A stretch of DNA of 64,000 nt from Thermoflexales bacterium (GTDB taxonomy: Bacteria > Chloroflexota > Anaerolineae > J036 > Brachytrichaceae): NCBI GenBank assembly GCA_025057935.1, contig JANWUW010000078.1, positions 1-64,000 of the forward strand. The letters run 5' to 3'. The position numbers and the translations under genes are program-made. The notes beneath the pieces are model-generated. The model ran no database searches. It was given only the letters and a program-made list of their open reading frames with translations, and was not told the DNA's origin. This document shows positions 50,016 through 59,269 of this stretch, piece after piece (within the stretch, counting starts at the first letter, position 1; each line of letters begins with the position of its first letter).

Positions 50016-51089
50016 CTATTGTGGCACCTCAATCTTCAGCGTCCAGTTGAAAGGATCAGGTGCGCGCCCGTACTGGATGTCGGTGAGCGTCTTGAACAGA
50101 TGTTGCGCAACTGGGCCAGGCGCCTCGCGCACGAAGTAGTCCTTGCCTTGATAGCCAAGCCGATCCACTGGCGCGATGACCGCAGCCGTGCCCATGCCGA
50201 ACACCTCTGTGATCTCCCCGCGCTCAATGTCGCGCAACACGTCGTGGATGTCGAGGCGCGTTTCCTCGGCTTCGTAGCCGAGAGTGGGCGCGAGCTTGAG
50301 CACGGAGTCGCGCGTGACGCCCTCAAGGATGCTGCCACTTAGCGCAGGCGTAACGATGCGCCTGCCGTTGTAGACGAAGGCGATGTTCATCGCGCCAACT
50401 TCCTCCACGTAGCGGCGCTCCACGGCGTCGAGCCACAGCACTTGCTGATAGCCCAACGGCTTCACCCGTTCGCTTTCAAGCAGGCTAGCGGCGTAGTTGC
50501 CCCCAGTTTTCGCGGCGCCCGTCCCGCCGCGCACCGCGCGCACGTAATCCGTGCTCACGTATACGCTCACCGGCTTGAACCCGCTGCCAAAGTATGGACC
50601 TGCTGGGCTTAGGATGATGTAGTGGAGGTACGTCTTGCTTGCGTAAACGCCGAGGCCGATGTCGGTCGCGATGAGGGTGGGGCGGATGTAAAGCGACTCG
50701 AATTCGCCGCGCGGCACCCACTCGTGCTCCAAGCGCACGAGCGTGACGATAGCCTCGAGGTGAGACTCAGGGTCCAGTTCTGCCATCGCCATGCGGCGCG
50801 CGCTGCGGTTCATGCGCGCTACGTTCTCCCATGGACGGAACAAGTTGATGTGACCATCTGGGCGGCGATATGCCTTGGTGCCCTCGAACACCTCTTGCGC
50901 ATAGTGCAGCACAACGGTCGCCGGGTCAAGGACAAGAGGACGGTAAGGTCCGATGCGCGCGTCGTGCCAACCCAGCTCCGGGGAATACTTCTGGGAGAAC
51001 ATGCGATTGGTGAAGGTTTTGCCGAAGGTGAAAGGCTCAGCAAGCGGTTTTCGAGCATCTGGACCGAGGGGCTCAATCGTGATCTGCAT
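50016..51089 (-). CDS. ilvE: branched-chain amino acid aminotransferase
   Basis: 357 residues, the length of the longer (mammalian/Bacillus-type) branch. PLP fold class IV: HYAQEVFEGTKAYRRPDGHINLFRPWENVARMNRSARRM, LYIRPTLIATD, PLP lysine in GAAKTGGNYAASLLE, and GSILEGVTRDSVLKLA. Transfers amino groups between glutamate and Leu/Ile/Val keto acids. TACAAT lies 11 nt before ATG 51089 and there is no Shine-Dalgarno. Operon partner is coaE. Confidence 0.94.
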   Translation of the reverse strand: MQITIEPLGPDARKPLAEPFTFGKTFTNRMFSQKYSPELGWHDARIGPYRPLVLDPATVVLHYAQEVFEGTKAYRRPDGHINLFRPWENVARMNRSARRMAMAELDPESHLEAIVTLVRLEHEWVPRGEFESLYIRPTLIATDIGLGVYASKTYLHYIILSPAGPYFGSGFKPVSVYVSTDYVRAVRGGTGAAKTGGNYAASLLESERVKPLGYQQVLWLDAVERRYVEEVGAMNIAFVYNGRRIVTPALSGSILEGVTRDSVLKLAPTLGYEAEETRLDIHDVLRDIERGEITEVFGMGTAAVIAPVDRLGYQGKDYFVREAPGPVAQHLFKTLTDIQYGRAPDPFNWTLKIEVPQ

Positions 51090-51100
51090 GGCTGCTCAGG

Positions 51101-51106
51101 ATTGTA
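51101..51106 (-). promoter_or_regulatory. -10 box for ilvE
   Basis: TACAAT on the minus strand, 11 nt before ATG 51089. Confidence 0.5.
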
Positions 51107-51210
51107 GCGCGCGCTCGCCATGTTTCGCCTCGCCCAAGCCGAGTAAGAGCAAACTGAAAGCCGCGCGCCGCGCGCTGTGAGCTGGTGATATTTTAAGATT
51201 GCTCACCAAC

Positions 51211-52671
51211 ATGGTGGAAGCCCTGCGCATGTTCTTCACGACCAACGAACTGATCGTTCAGTTCGTGCACGGGCAAGTGTTTTTCTTGCTCGGCGTGATG
51301 ATGGGGGTGCAGTGGGTGGTGCAACGGAGCCGCTTGGAGCTCGTGCGCGCGCTGCCATGGCTAGCAGCCTTCGGCGTGCTGGAAGCTGTTGCCACATGGG
51401 GCAACACGTTCATCCCCGTGCAGGCGCAGATCCTTCCGCCCGAGATCATCCAGAACCTGCGCTTCACGCAGCTGGTGATTTATTTGCTCAACTTCGCGAC
51501 GCTGCTCGGTTTCGGTCTGCGGCTGATTGAGCCTAAGGTGCCTGCTTGGGCGGCGGTTTACGTGCCGCTGGTGATCGTGATGGTTGGCGTGGCTGCACTA
51601 GCCACCACGCGGGCGCTGGTCAGCGCGCGCGACGTGATCACCAACGCGACCATCGAGGCGTTGATGCGTTACACTTTGTGTTTGCCCTCTGCCGCGCTCG
51701 TGTCCTACGGATTGCAAGTCCAAGCAAGCCGTTTGGTCGGCCCGCTGAAGAATGAGCGCCTCATCAATGTGCTGCGCATTGCCGGCTACGGCTTCATCTT
51801 CTACGCGCTCGTCGAGGGGGTGCTTGTCCCGCAAGCGCCGTTCGTGCCGGCGAGCGTGCTCAACACCGAAATGCTTTTCGCGCAGACCGGCATCCCCGTG
51901 GGCATTTACCGCAGCATGGCAGGCGGCGTGCTGGCATGGTTCCTCTTTCGCTCGCTGGAAGCCTTCCGCATCGAGGCGGAGCGCCAGAACGAGTTGCTCC
52001 AGCGGCAACAATCGCTGATCGCGGAGCGCGAGCGCATCAGCCGCGACCTGCACGACGGCACCATTCAGTCCATCTACGCTGCAGGTCTCGTGCTGGATGA
52101 TGCTCGTCACGCTCTGGCGCGGTTGCAGCTCAGTGACGGCGCCCAGGCAGCGCTGGAACGCGCGCGCGCGCAAATCGAGACCGTCATGCAGATGCTCAGC
52201 AAGACCAACGCTGAAATCCGCAACTACATCTATGACCTGCGCGCCTCAACAGCAGGCGATGCAGACTTAGCGCGCGGCTTGCTCGATATCGTTGCCGAGT
52301 TTCGCATGCGCGTCGCTTTTCCGGTCGAGTGGCGCGCGGAGGGATGCACAGGTCTGCGTCTTTCGCCAGAGCAACGCCAGCACATCTATCAAATCGCGCG
52401 CGAAGCCCTTAGCAACATCGCGCGCCACGCGAACGCAACGCGCGCCACGGTCACACTCGCATGCAGCAATCGCGACGGCGCTCACCTGCTCAAGCTCGAG
52501 ATTAGCGATAATGGCAAGGGCATCGGAAGCTCAGTGTCGCAAGAAGGACGAGGGCTGTCGAACATGCGGGAGCGCGCAGCGCTGCTCGGCGCGCGCTTGG
52601 ATGTTGAAAGCGCGCTGGGCGAAGGCACACGCGTTGTGTTGACTCTCGCGCTAACGCCCGAATCCGTGTGA
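51211..52671 (+). CDS. sensor histidine kinase (NarL-type, HisKA_3) with membrane sensor
   Basis: 486 residues. Residues about 1-250 contain seven or so hydrophobic segments with no soluble sensor domain, resembling an integral-membrane sensor. A short coiled coil follows ([21 protein letters not shown]). The phospho-acceptor is in [23 protein letters not shown], and the ATPase has [33 protein letters not shown] and [21 protein letters not shown] 51211 is preferred over TTG 51199; a TAAGAT box lies 11 nt upstream. The response regulator starts 31 bp downstream. Confidence 0.92.
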   Translation: MVEALRMFFTTNELIVQFVHGQVFFLLGVMMGVQWVVQRSRLELVRALPWLAAFGVLEAVATWGNTFIPVQAQILPPEIIQNLRFTQLVIYLLNFATLLGFGLRLIEPKVPAWAAVYVPLVIVMVGVAALATTRALVSARDVITNATIEALMRYTLCLPSAALVSYGLQVQASRLVGPLKNERLINVLRIAGYGFIFYALVEGVLVPQAPFVPASVLNTEMLFAQTGIPVGIYRSMAGGVLAWFLFRSLEAFRIEAERQNELLQRQQSLIAERERISRDLHDGTIQSIYAAGLVLDDARHALARLQLSDGAQAALERARAQIETVMQMLSKTNAEIRNYIYDLRASTAGDADLARGLLDIVAEFRMRVAFPVEWRAEGCTGLRLSPEQRQHIYQIAREALSNIARHANATRATVTLACSNRDGAHLLKLEISDNGKGIGSSVSQEGRGLSNMRERAALLGARLDVESALGEGTRVVLTLALTPESV

Positions 52672-52702
52672 GAGTGGGCGACAAGAGAGAGGAGAGAAAA
52701 AC

Positions 52703-53356
52703 ATGGCCAAGCTGCGTCTGCTTCTGGTTGACGACCACGAGGTCGTGCGCATCGGGTTGCGCGCGCTGTTGGCGCGCAATCCAGACTTCGAGATCGTGGA
52801 TGAAGCCGCGACAGGGCAGGAGGCGGTGCGCAAGGCGCTGTTGCACCGCCCCGACGTAGTTGTGATGGACATTCGGCTTGGCGGCATGAGCGGCATTGAG
52901 GCTTGTCGTGAGATCACGCGCGCCGCGCCTAACGTGAAGGTGATCATGCTCACCTCCTACAGCGACGACGACACGCTGTTCGAGGCAGTCGCTGCTGGCG
53001 CTTCAGGCTATGTCCTCAAGCAGATTGGCAGTGATGACCTCATCCGAGCCATTGAGGCAGTGGGGCGCGGGGAGTCCTCCCTCGACCCGGCGACCACTGC
53101 GCGCATGTTCGCCCGCATGCGCGAGATGGCGCGCCGTCGCGAGGAGAGCGCTTTCTCCCAGCTCACCGAGCAGGAGCTGCGTGTCTTGGCGCACCTCGCC
53201 GAAGGGCGGACCAACCGCGAGATCGCCGAGCTGCTGATGTTGAGCGAGGGCACAGTGCGCAACTACGTCAGCAGCATCCTCTCCAAGCTCCATGTGAATA
53301 ACCGTGCCGAGGCTGCTGCATACGCAGCCGCGCATAACATCCGCGATTACCTGTGA
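52703..53356 (+). CDS. NarL-family response regulator
   Basis: 217 residues. Receiver: [18 protein letters not shown], phosphorylation site [14 protein letters not shown], switch Thr in [10 protein letters not shown], and Lys in [11 protein letters not shown]. LuxR-type DNA-binding domain: [45 protein letters not shown]. Ribosome site GAGAGGAGAG. It is the cognate partner of the kinase just upstream. The following aldehyde dehydrogenase begins inside its stop codon (GTGA) and may be part of the regulated unit. Confidence 0.95.
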   Translation: MAKLRLLLVDDHEVVRIGLRALLARNPDFEIVDEAATGQEAVRKALLHRPDVVVMDIRLGGMSGIEACREITRAAPNVKVIMLTSYSDDDTLFEAVAAGASGYVLKQIGSDDLIRAIEAVGRGESSLDPATTARMFARMREMARRREESAFSQLTEQELRVLAHLAEGRTNREIAELLMLSEGTVRNYVSSILSKLHVNNRAEAAAYAAAHNIRDYL

Positions 53357-54825
53357 ACCTACCCATGAAAGCCCATTACATCAACGGACAATTCACATTC
53401 GGCCGCGCAACCGCAACCATCCGCGTTGATGACCCAGCAACGTGCGAGATACTGGACGAGGTGCCGCTCGGCACAGCGCAAGACGTGGACGACGCCGTGC
53501 AAGCAGCCAAGCGCGCCTTCGAAAGCTGGAAGCGCATCAGCGCCAGCGAGCGCGCTGAGCTGCTGCATGAGGTAAGCCGCCGCATCCGCGCTCACAAAGA
53601 GGAGCTCGTGGAGTTGCTTACGCGCGAGGAGGGCAAGCCGCTTCCTGAGAACGAGGAAGAGGTGGTTTGGACTTACAACACCTTCGACTACTACGCCGAG
53701 CTAGGGCGCCACCTGCGCGGACGCGTGATCCCAAGCACGGAAGACGGTGTGCTCAACTTCGTGATAAAGGAGCCGTATGGCGTGGTCGGGTGCATTGTGC
53801 CGTGGAATTACCCCTTGCTGCTGCTCGCTTGGAAAGTTGCTCCGGCGCTAGCAGCAGGCAACACGGTGGTGATCAAGCCCAGCGAAATGACGCCGCTCAC
53901 AACGCTCCAGCTATGCGAGATCGCTTTTGGTCACCTGCCGCCGGGCGTGGTAAACGTCGTCACTGGCGACGGCACAACGGGCGAAGCGCTGGTGCGTCAC
54001 CCCGATGTGCCGATGATCGCCTTCACGGGATCGCTGAGCACTGGGCAAAAGATCGCAAGCATCGCGGCGCCCATGATGAAGAAGACGCACTTCGAACTAG
54101 GCGGCAAGGATGCGTTCGTGGTGTGCGACGACGCCGATCCCGAGCTGGCGGCGCGCGTAGTGGCTTACGCGGCGTTGATCAACGCGGGACAAGTTTGCAC
54201 CAGCACTGAGCGCGTGTATGTGCCGCAGACAATGGCGCACCGCTTTACCGACGCAGTGGTGGACTTCGTGCGCTCGCTCAACCTAGGTCACGGGCTTGAT
54301 CCCAACACCGACATGGGACCGATGATCGGTGATCGCTATCGCCAGAAAGTGGTGGATCATGTTCGCGATGCCCTCGCGCGCGGCGCACGCGTGCTGACTG
54401 GCGGCAACATCCCCAACCGCCCCGGCTACTTCTATGAGCCCACTGTGCTTGTGGACGTCAATCACAGCATGAAGGTAATGACCGAGGAGACCTTCGGTCC
54501 TGTCATCCCCATCATGACCTATCGCGATTTCGACGAAGCCATTCGCCTCACAAACGACAGCATCTACGGCCTGGGCGCTTGCTTGTACACCAGCGACGCG
54601 AAGAAAGTGCGCCGCTTCTTCGAGGACGTGAAGGCAGGCACGATCTGGATCAACGACCCGCTCACGGATAACTACGCTGGCCCCTTTGGCGGCATGAAGT
54701 ACACAGGCGGTGGGCGCGAGCTGGGTGAGGAAGGACTGGAGGAGTTCCGCGAGACCAAGCACGTGCACTGGGATATCGAAGCGCGTCCGAAGCCTTGGTG
54801 GCTGCCTTACCACAAGAATGCGTAG
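53353..54825 (+). CDS. aldehyde dehydrogenase family protein
   Basis: 490 residues, NAD(P)-dependent. Landmarks are [41 protein letters not shown], catalytic Glu in [13 protein letters not shown], catalytic Cys in [15 protein letters not shown], and [10 protein letters not shown]. It resembles betaine-aldehyde or lactaldehyde-type dehydrogenases, but the substrate cannot be decided. The GTG start overlaps the regulator stop (GTGA); ATG 53365 ([10 protein letters not shown]) is an alternative. About 235 bp without a gene follow it. Confidence 0.92.
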   Translation: MNLPMKAHYINGQFTFGRATATIRVDDPATCEILDEVPLGTAQDVDDAVQAAKRAFESWKRISASERAELLHEVSRRIRAHKEELVELLTREEGKPLPENEEEVVWTYNTFDYYAELGRHLRGRVIPSTEDGVLNFVIKEPYGVVGCIVPWNYPLLLLAWKVAPALAAGNTVVIKPSEMTPLTTLQLCEIAFGHLPPGVVNVVTGDGTTGEALVRHPDVPMIAFTGSLSTGQKIASIAAPMMKKTHFELGGKDAFVVCDDADPELAARVVAYAALINAGQVCTSTERVYVPQTMAHRFTDAVVDFVRSLNLGHGLDPNTDMGPMIGDRYRQKVVDHVRDALARGARVLTGGNIPNRPGYFYEPTVLVDVNHSMKVMTEETFGPVIPIMTYRDFDEAIRLTNDSIYGLGACLYTSDAKKVRRFFEDVKAGTIWINDPLTDNYAGPFGGMKYTGGGRELGEEGLEEFRETKHVHWDIEARPKPWWLPYHKNA

Positions 54826-55047
54826 CGCTCTGGATTGGCTCTGGGAGCATGCCTTACATGCGCCATGTGCGGCTCGTGCACAGCACGGGGAGAACGGCTT
54901 GCGTATCCCGCGTGGCAAGCAGGCACGCTTGCGCTCGCTTGATGTGCATCAGGGCGGCGTAGCCTGACTCGCCCTTAACAGGCAAGCCCATGAAATAGGC
55001 TTTGCAGCGCGTTCCTGACGTGCTCTAAGCCAGCGACGCAAGGCAGC

Positions 55048-55053
55048 TATCAT
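55048..55053 (+). promoter_or_regulatory. -10 box for the molybdo-oxidoreductase
   Basis: TATCAT, seven bases before GTG 55061, no Shine-Dalgarno. Confidence 0.45.
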
Positions 55054-55060
55054 CTCGCCT

Positions 55061-56125
55061 GTGCGCCCACGGTTAGTGGATTGGACGCTGTTGACGCTCT
55101 CGCTTGGCGCAGCGTTAGGCGGCTTTGCCACGTGGCTGATGCACGATGAACAAGTCGTGCCCTTTGTCGCGTTGCACGTTGCGCTCGGCACGGCAGCGCT
55201 CCTGCCGCTAGCCTGGAAGCTGCGTCGCGTTTCTCCTCGCCTCGCGCGCGCCCGCGCATGGGACTGGAAGACCCCAATCTCCGTTCTGACAGCCGTGGCG
55301 GCAATCGGCGCGCTCGCCACAGGCGCGGTGTGGACGCGCTTCCAGGTGCCGACGGGCTACCCGAATGGGATGCACCTGCACATCGCGTTCGGCATTGCGC
55401 TGATCGCGCTCGCAGTTGTGCATATGGCGCTGCGCTTCAAGCTGCCTACGCGCCACGACTGGCGCGACCGACGCAGCATACTGCGGTGGTTGGGTCTGGC
55501 TGCTTTCGGCGCAGTCGCCGTGCCTGTGCAGAAGGCGCTTGACCATCATTTGAACCTGCCCGGCGCGCGGCGCCGATTCACCGGCTCGCGACCTGCAGGC
55601 GACGACACCGCCACGGCGATGCCAGTCACCAACTGGATGTTCGACCACCCAGCGCCAGTGGACACAGCGCTCTGGCATCTGTCCGTCGAGGGCGCAGTTG
55701 CGCGAACGCTTAAGCTCAGTTACACCGACTTACTCGCGCTTCCTCAATCCACAGTGCGGGCAACCCTAGATTGCACAGGGGGTTGGCATAGCACGCAGAC
55801 ATGGCGCGGCGTGCGCGTCGGCGATCTGCTTGACCGCGCTGGGGTCAGCCCGTCCGCGCGCTACATCAGCTTCGTCTCCGTCACAGGATATCGCTGGTCG
55901 CTGCCTATCTCAGAGGCGCGCGAAGCGCTGCTCGCAGTTGGCTATGGCGACGACCTGCTCACGCATTGGCACGGCGCGCCATTGCGCTTGGTCGCACCCG
56001 GGCGGCGTGGCTTCATGTGGGTGAAGTGGGTGACGCAGGTTCGTGCCCTGACACATCCCGATCTTGGGCAATGGCTGAAGATATTCACCAGCGGACTGGA
56101 GAGTGCGAATCGCTTCGCCGCGTGA
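55061..56125 (+). CDS. membrane-anchored molybdopterin oxidoreductase (sulfite-oxidase/YedY-like)
   Basis: 354 residues. Residues about 1-165 carry four membrane helices with His residues (LMHDEQVV, ALHVALG, MHLHIAFGIAL, VVHMALR) that resemble a small b-type cytochrome like YedZ/MsrQ. Residues about 195-340 form the oxidoreductase molybdopterin-binding domain: LWHLSVEGAVARTLKLSYTDLLALP and the Mo-ligand Cys in ATLDCTGGWHSTQTWRGVRVGDLLD, then GRRGFMWVKWVTQV. In E. coli these are separate MsrP and MsrQ proteins; here haem and Mo parts are on one chain. Substrate unknown (sulfoxide or sulfite are candidates). GTG start. The next gene overlaps its end. Confidence 0.85.
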   Translation: MRPRLVDWTLLTLSLGAALGGFATWLMHDEQVVPFVALHVALGTAALLPLAWKLRRVSPRLARARAWDWKTPISVLTAVAAIGALATGAVWTRFQVPTGYPNGMHLHIAFGIALIALAVVHMALRFKLPTRHDWRDRRSILRWLGLAAFGAVAVPVQKALDHHLNLPGARRRFTGSRPAGDDTATAMPVTNWMFDHPAPVDTALWHLSVEGAVARTLKLSYTDLLALPQSTVRATLDCTGGWHSTQTWRGVRVGDLLDRAGVSPSARYISFVSVTGYRWSLPISEAREALLAVGYGDDLLTHWHGAPLRLVAPGRRGFMWVKWVTQVRALTHPDLGQWLKIFTSGLESANRFAA

Positions 56126-56364
56126 TCCTGCGCCTGCTGCACGAGCGCGGCGTGGGCAAGACCATCTGCCCGTCAGAGGCTGCGCGTGCTTGGTCTCCGC
56201 AGGATTGGCGGAAGCACATGGACACCGTGCGCCGTGTGTGCTTTGAGCTCGCTGAGGAGGGCGCGGTTGTGATCACCCAACGCGGCAAAGTCGTAAGTGG
56301 GCGCCCAGCGCGCGGGCCGATTCGCGTCGCACTGGCACGACCGCGAGAACTCGATGCGGCGTGA
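56071..56364 (+). CDS. DUF3253 protein (small helix-turn-helix-like)
   Basis: 97 residues. LRRVILRLLHERGVGKTICPSEAARAWSPQDWRKHMDTVRRVCFELAEEGAVVITQRGKVV is characteristic of DUF3253, a small protein with a winged-helix look whose function is unknown. It starts inside the preceding gene and overlaps its last 55 bases in another frame, a long overlap for this genome. The frame upstream of ATG 56071 only shadows the oxidoreductase. Confidence 0.8.
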   Translation: MAEDIHQRTGECESLRRVILRLLHERGVGKTICPSEAARAWSPQDWRKHMDTVRRVCFELAEEGAVVITQRGKVVSGRPARGPIRVALARPRELDAA

Positions 56365-56384
56365 CCCATCGTTAAGACATGGCT

Positions 56385-57173
56385 CTAGGAGCTAGCGCTG
56401 GTGTAGGTGCGCAGGGCGCGCCGCCAAAGCCAGCGACTGGAGCCCACGGCTAGTGCAGCAACGCCCGCCGCGGCTGCGAGAAAGGGCGGCTCGGCGATCC
56501 CAATGAGCGCCTGTGCAGGCACTGTGGTTAGAAAGGCGATGGGCAGGACGAAGGTAAGCAGGAAGCGAAGCACGGTGCTGTATGCGCTGATGGGAAAGCG
56601 GGCGGTCTCGAAAATGGATTGAAACAGATCGCTTAGGTTTTCTATCTTGACAAACCAGAACGCCAACGCTGCCATAGCCGCCCAGATGCCGTAAAGCGTG
56701 AGCAAGCCCGCAAGGGCAGCGCCGAAAAACGCAGCGAGCGCGCTCCAAGAGGGCTTGTAATCCATCTGCTGCAGCGCTTGGGCGATCACCAAGACGCCAG
56801 CAGTCAAGTCGGCAACCGAAGCATACCGTGCGAAGCGCAGCGTTGCGAGGAACTGCGCATCTGCCGGCTTGATCAGAACGAAATCCATTGTGCCTTCGCG
56901 CACCATCTCGACAACGCGCTGAAGGTTCGGGGAGAGCACAGCGCTGATCACGCTTTGCATTACGATGAACAACCCGAGCACAACTAGCGCCTGTGCGTAA
57001 TCCCATCCGCCGACTGTCTCTGTGTGCAGATAGAACACAGCGACGCTGACGAAGCTCACTCCTGCCCAAAATACTCCAAGCGCAGCGCCTGCAATGAGAT
57101 TAGCGCGGTATTCAAGCTCAAGCAGCAGATTCGCTTTCAAGAAGGTGAGCCACAAACTCAGGTAACGTCTCAT
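56385..57173 (-). CDS. ABC-2 family transporter permease (second subunit)
   Basis: 262 residues with six membrane helices, of the ABC2_membrane_6 type (DUF990 relatives): LELEYRANLIAGAALGVFWAGVSFVSVAVFYL, MVREGTMDFVLIKPADAQFLATLR and FPISAYSTVLRFLLTFVLPIAFLTTVPAQALIG. Its ATG overlaps the stop of the other permease by four bases, so the two form a heterodimer of co-translated subunits. The likely ATPase partner is at 59178. Substrate unknown. Confidence 0.88.
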   Translation of the reverse strand: MRRYLSLWLTFLKANLLLELEYRANLIAGAALGVFWAGVSFVSVAVFYLHTETVGGWDYAQALVVLGLFIVMQSVISAVLSPNLQRVVEMVREGTMDFVLIKPADAQFLATLRFARYASVADLTAGVLVIAQALQQMDYKPSWSALAAFFGAALAGLLTLYGIWAAMAALAFWFVKIENLSDLFQSIFETARFPISAYSTVLRFLLTFVLPIAFLTTVPAQALIGIAEPPFLAAAAGVAALAVGSSRWLWRRALRTYTSASS

Positions 57174-57967
57174 GCTCCTACCGCTGTGTAGCTCCGCAGC
57201 GCGATTTTCCACATGACGAACGCCGCTGCTGTGCCGACCAACGCCCAAAACCCCTGCATTGCAAAACCAAAAACCAGCGCTTCGCCGTAGACGCGCCCAA
57301 TGGCGATCTCAGTCGGAAAGCTCAGCATGTAAGGAAAGGGCGACCATTGCAGCGCGCTTTGGATTGTCTCGGGAAACATGCTCAACGGCGCAATCGCCCC
57401 GGTGAGCACGAGCGTCAAGCCGTAGAACACTTCGAAGAAGGCGCTTGCTTGTGAAATCCAGAAGGCAAGCATACCCAGCAGAAAGTCAATCATGAATTTA
57501 ATCAGCCAAGCTAAAAACACTGAAACTGAGAAAGCAAACAACGTGAAAAGATCGAGCCTCAACGGAGCGTCTGGCGTGAGCCAAAACACAAGAGCGGCAA
57601 TGGGCAAAACGATGAGCGCGCGCAGCCCTTTCTCTGCCAAGTGGATGGCGATGTCGTGGTGAATGGGGTGGAGAGGGCGCAAAAGCATGGGCGAGAGCCG
57701 CCCTTCGCGAATGCGGTAATCAAGTTCCCAAGAAGCCCAAACCGCTGTGAGGTTGCGAACCACCCAGCCGACTATGAAGTAGGCGATGAAGTCAGCGCTG
57801 CTGAAACCATTGACTGCACCGCTGCTGCTCACGCCAAGCCACACAAGCATCATCGTGACCATCAACAGACTGTTGGTCATCCAGATCACGATCTGAGCGC
57901 GATATTCCAGCACGCTTGACCATCCCATGTGCAGCAAGGCGCGATAGACACAAAGCCAGCGTCGCAT
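57170..57967 (-). CDS. ABC-2 family transporter permease (first subunit)
   Basis: 265 residues, six membrane helices, paralogous to the neighbouring permease: SSVLEYRAQIVIWMTNSLLMVTMMLVWLG, YRIREGRLSPMLLRPLHPIHHDIAIHLAEKGLRALIVLP and FPYMLSFPTEIAIGRVYGEAL. TATAGT lies ten bases upstream of the ATG, and this box overlaps the divergent MFS promoter. The first gene of a two-gene operon. Confidence 0.88.
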   Translation of the reverse strand: MRRWLCVYRALLHMGWSSVLEYRAQIVIWMTNSLLMVTMMLVWLGVSSSGAVNGFSSADFIAYFIVGWVVRNLTAVWASWELDYRIREGRLSPMLLRPLHPIHHDIAIHLAEKGLRALIVLPIAALVFWLTPDAPLRLDLFTLFAFSVSVFLAWLIKFMIDFLLGMLAFWISQASAFFEVFYGLTLVLTGAIAPLSMFPETIQSALQWSPFPYMLSFPTEIAIGRVYGEALVFGFAMQGFWALVGTAAAFVMWKIALRSYTAVGA

Positions 57968-57977
57968 GGCGCGCGCA

Positions 57978-57985
57978 ACTATACT
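57978..57985. promoter_or_regulatory. overlapping divergent -10 boxes (ABC permeases and MFS gene)
   Basis: ACTATACT reads as TATAGT on the minus strand (57983-57978, ten bases from ATG 57967) and as TATACT on the plus strand (57980-57985, six bases from GTG 57992). The two boxes share four bases, so RNA polymerase can open only one direction at a time. Confidence 0.65.
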
Positions 57986-57991
57986 CGGCGC

Positions 57992-59269
57992 GTGCGATTG
58001 CAGCTCGAGCTCTCGCCGACAGCAAAGTTCTACGCTGTGTGGTTGGCGATCTTCTCATTCACAATGAGTTTCGCTACCACGCTCGTCAACTTTTACCTCG
58101 ATGCGCGCGGGTTGGATAAGGCGGCGATAGGCGTTTTCCATGCCGCTAGCCAAGTTGGCGGTTTGATTGTGCTGCTGCCCGCGCTGTTGCTGTTCAGGCG
58201 GCTTGGCAGGCGAGGTGCCCTAGTGTTCGGCGCAGCTTGGGCAGCGCTCATGCGCATCATCACCGTGCTGCCCCTCCCTCTGCCGCTTGTCCTCCTCGCA
58301 GAAGGCGCAAGTGGGCTGGGGTCAGTGCTCTATGGACTAGCAGGGGTGTCGCTGCTTGCTGACGCCACGACGAGGCGCAATCGCGCGCGCGTGTTTGGCG
58401 CTGTTGAGGGCATACGCACGGTGCTGATGTTCGTCGGCAGCGTGATGGCTGGGATTGGGCCTGAGATCGCAAGCGCAGTGATGCGCCTAGACGCGCGCAG
58501 CGCAGAGAGCTATCGCGCAGTGCTGCTGTTCGCATTCGGCGTGCGTCTAGCTGGCACTGTGGCGTTGCTGCGTCTGGTCCGCGCGCCTGATAACGCAACT
58601 GCCCTCCCAGAAGTAAACCCAATGCGCTACATGAACCTACGCGTGCTCCTCGCACAACGGCGGGGCTTGTATGCGCTCGCAGCGCCCTTCGCTGCTTTGT
58701 GGCTCGCAGAATCGCTCTTCGTCACGTTCGTCACCTTGTTTCTACGCGAGCAGCTTGGGCTGAGCGATGCTGCCGTTGGCGGGGTCGTTGGTGGAGGAAC
58801 GCTGCTCGGCGCACTTGGCGCGTTGCTCATCCCTTGGCTGGCGCAGCGTTGGGGCGAGCAGCGCGTCTTGCGCGCCCTAATGCTCGCGGCTGCGCTGGCG
58901 CTGGCGGCGCTGGCCCACAGCAGCGCGCCTCTGCTCGGCAGCGGGCTGGTGCTGGCGTTCTCGGCGACGTTTCAAGGGATTGCCGTGTCGTATCGAGCGT
59001 TGGCGACGAACCTCGCGCGGCGCGATGAGCACTTCATCCTAAGCGTGATCTTGGCAGCAGCAGGAAACCTCGGACCAACATTCGGACCACTGCTCGGCGG
59101 CTGGGTGTTAGCGCACTACAGCTTCGGCGCGTTGTTCACCCTCGCGGCTGGTCTCATGCTCGCCGCGCTGCTTCTGCTCACGGCGGCGTTGCCGCTGCTT
59201 CGCTCGCCGGCACCGCTGCAGCATTCAACGCTTCTGCCGGCACAGCGCCCGCAAATACAGCGCGAATGA
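57992..59269 (+). CDS. MFS transporter
   Basis: 425 residues, about 12 membrane helices in two halves. First half FYAVWLAIFSFTMSFATTLVNFYLDARGLDKAAIGVFHAASQVGGLIVLLPALLLFRRLGRRGALVFG carries the loop 2-3 motif of the family; the second half opens at LAAPFAALWLAESLFVTFVTLFLREQLG. Substrate unknown, probably an exporter. GTG 57992 is chosen from the -10 box six bases upstream. It separates the ABC-2 permease genes from their likely ATPase and reads the other way. Its last 92 bases overlap the 3' end of that ATPase gene. Confidence 0.85.
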   Translation: MRLQLELSPTAKFYAVWLAIFSFTMSFATTLVNFYLDARGLDKAAIGVFHAASQVGGLIVLLPALLLFRRLGRRGALVFGAAWAALMRIITVLPLPLPLVLLAEGASGLGSVLYGLAGVSLLADATTRRNRARVFGAVEGIRTVLMFVGSVMAGIGPEIASAVMRLDARSAESYRAVLLFAFGVRLAGTVALLRLVRAPDNATALPEVNPMRYMNLRVLLAQRRGLYALAAPFAALWLAESLFVTFVTLFLREQLGLSDAAVGGVVGGGTLLGALGALLIPWLAQRWGEQRVLRALMLAAALALAALAHSSAPLLGSGLVLAFSATFQGIAVSYRALATNLARRDEHFILSVILAAAGNLGPTFGPLLGGWVLAHYSFGALFTLAAGLMLAALLLLTAALPLLRSPAPLQHSTLLPAQRPQIQRE

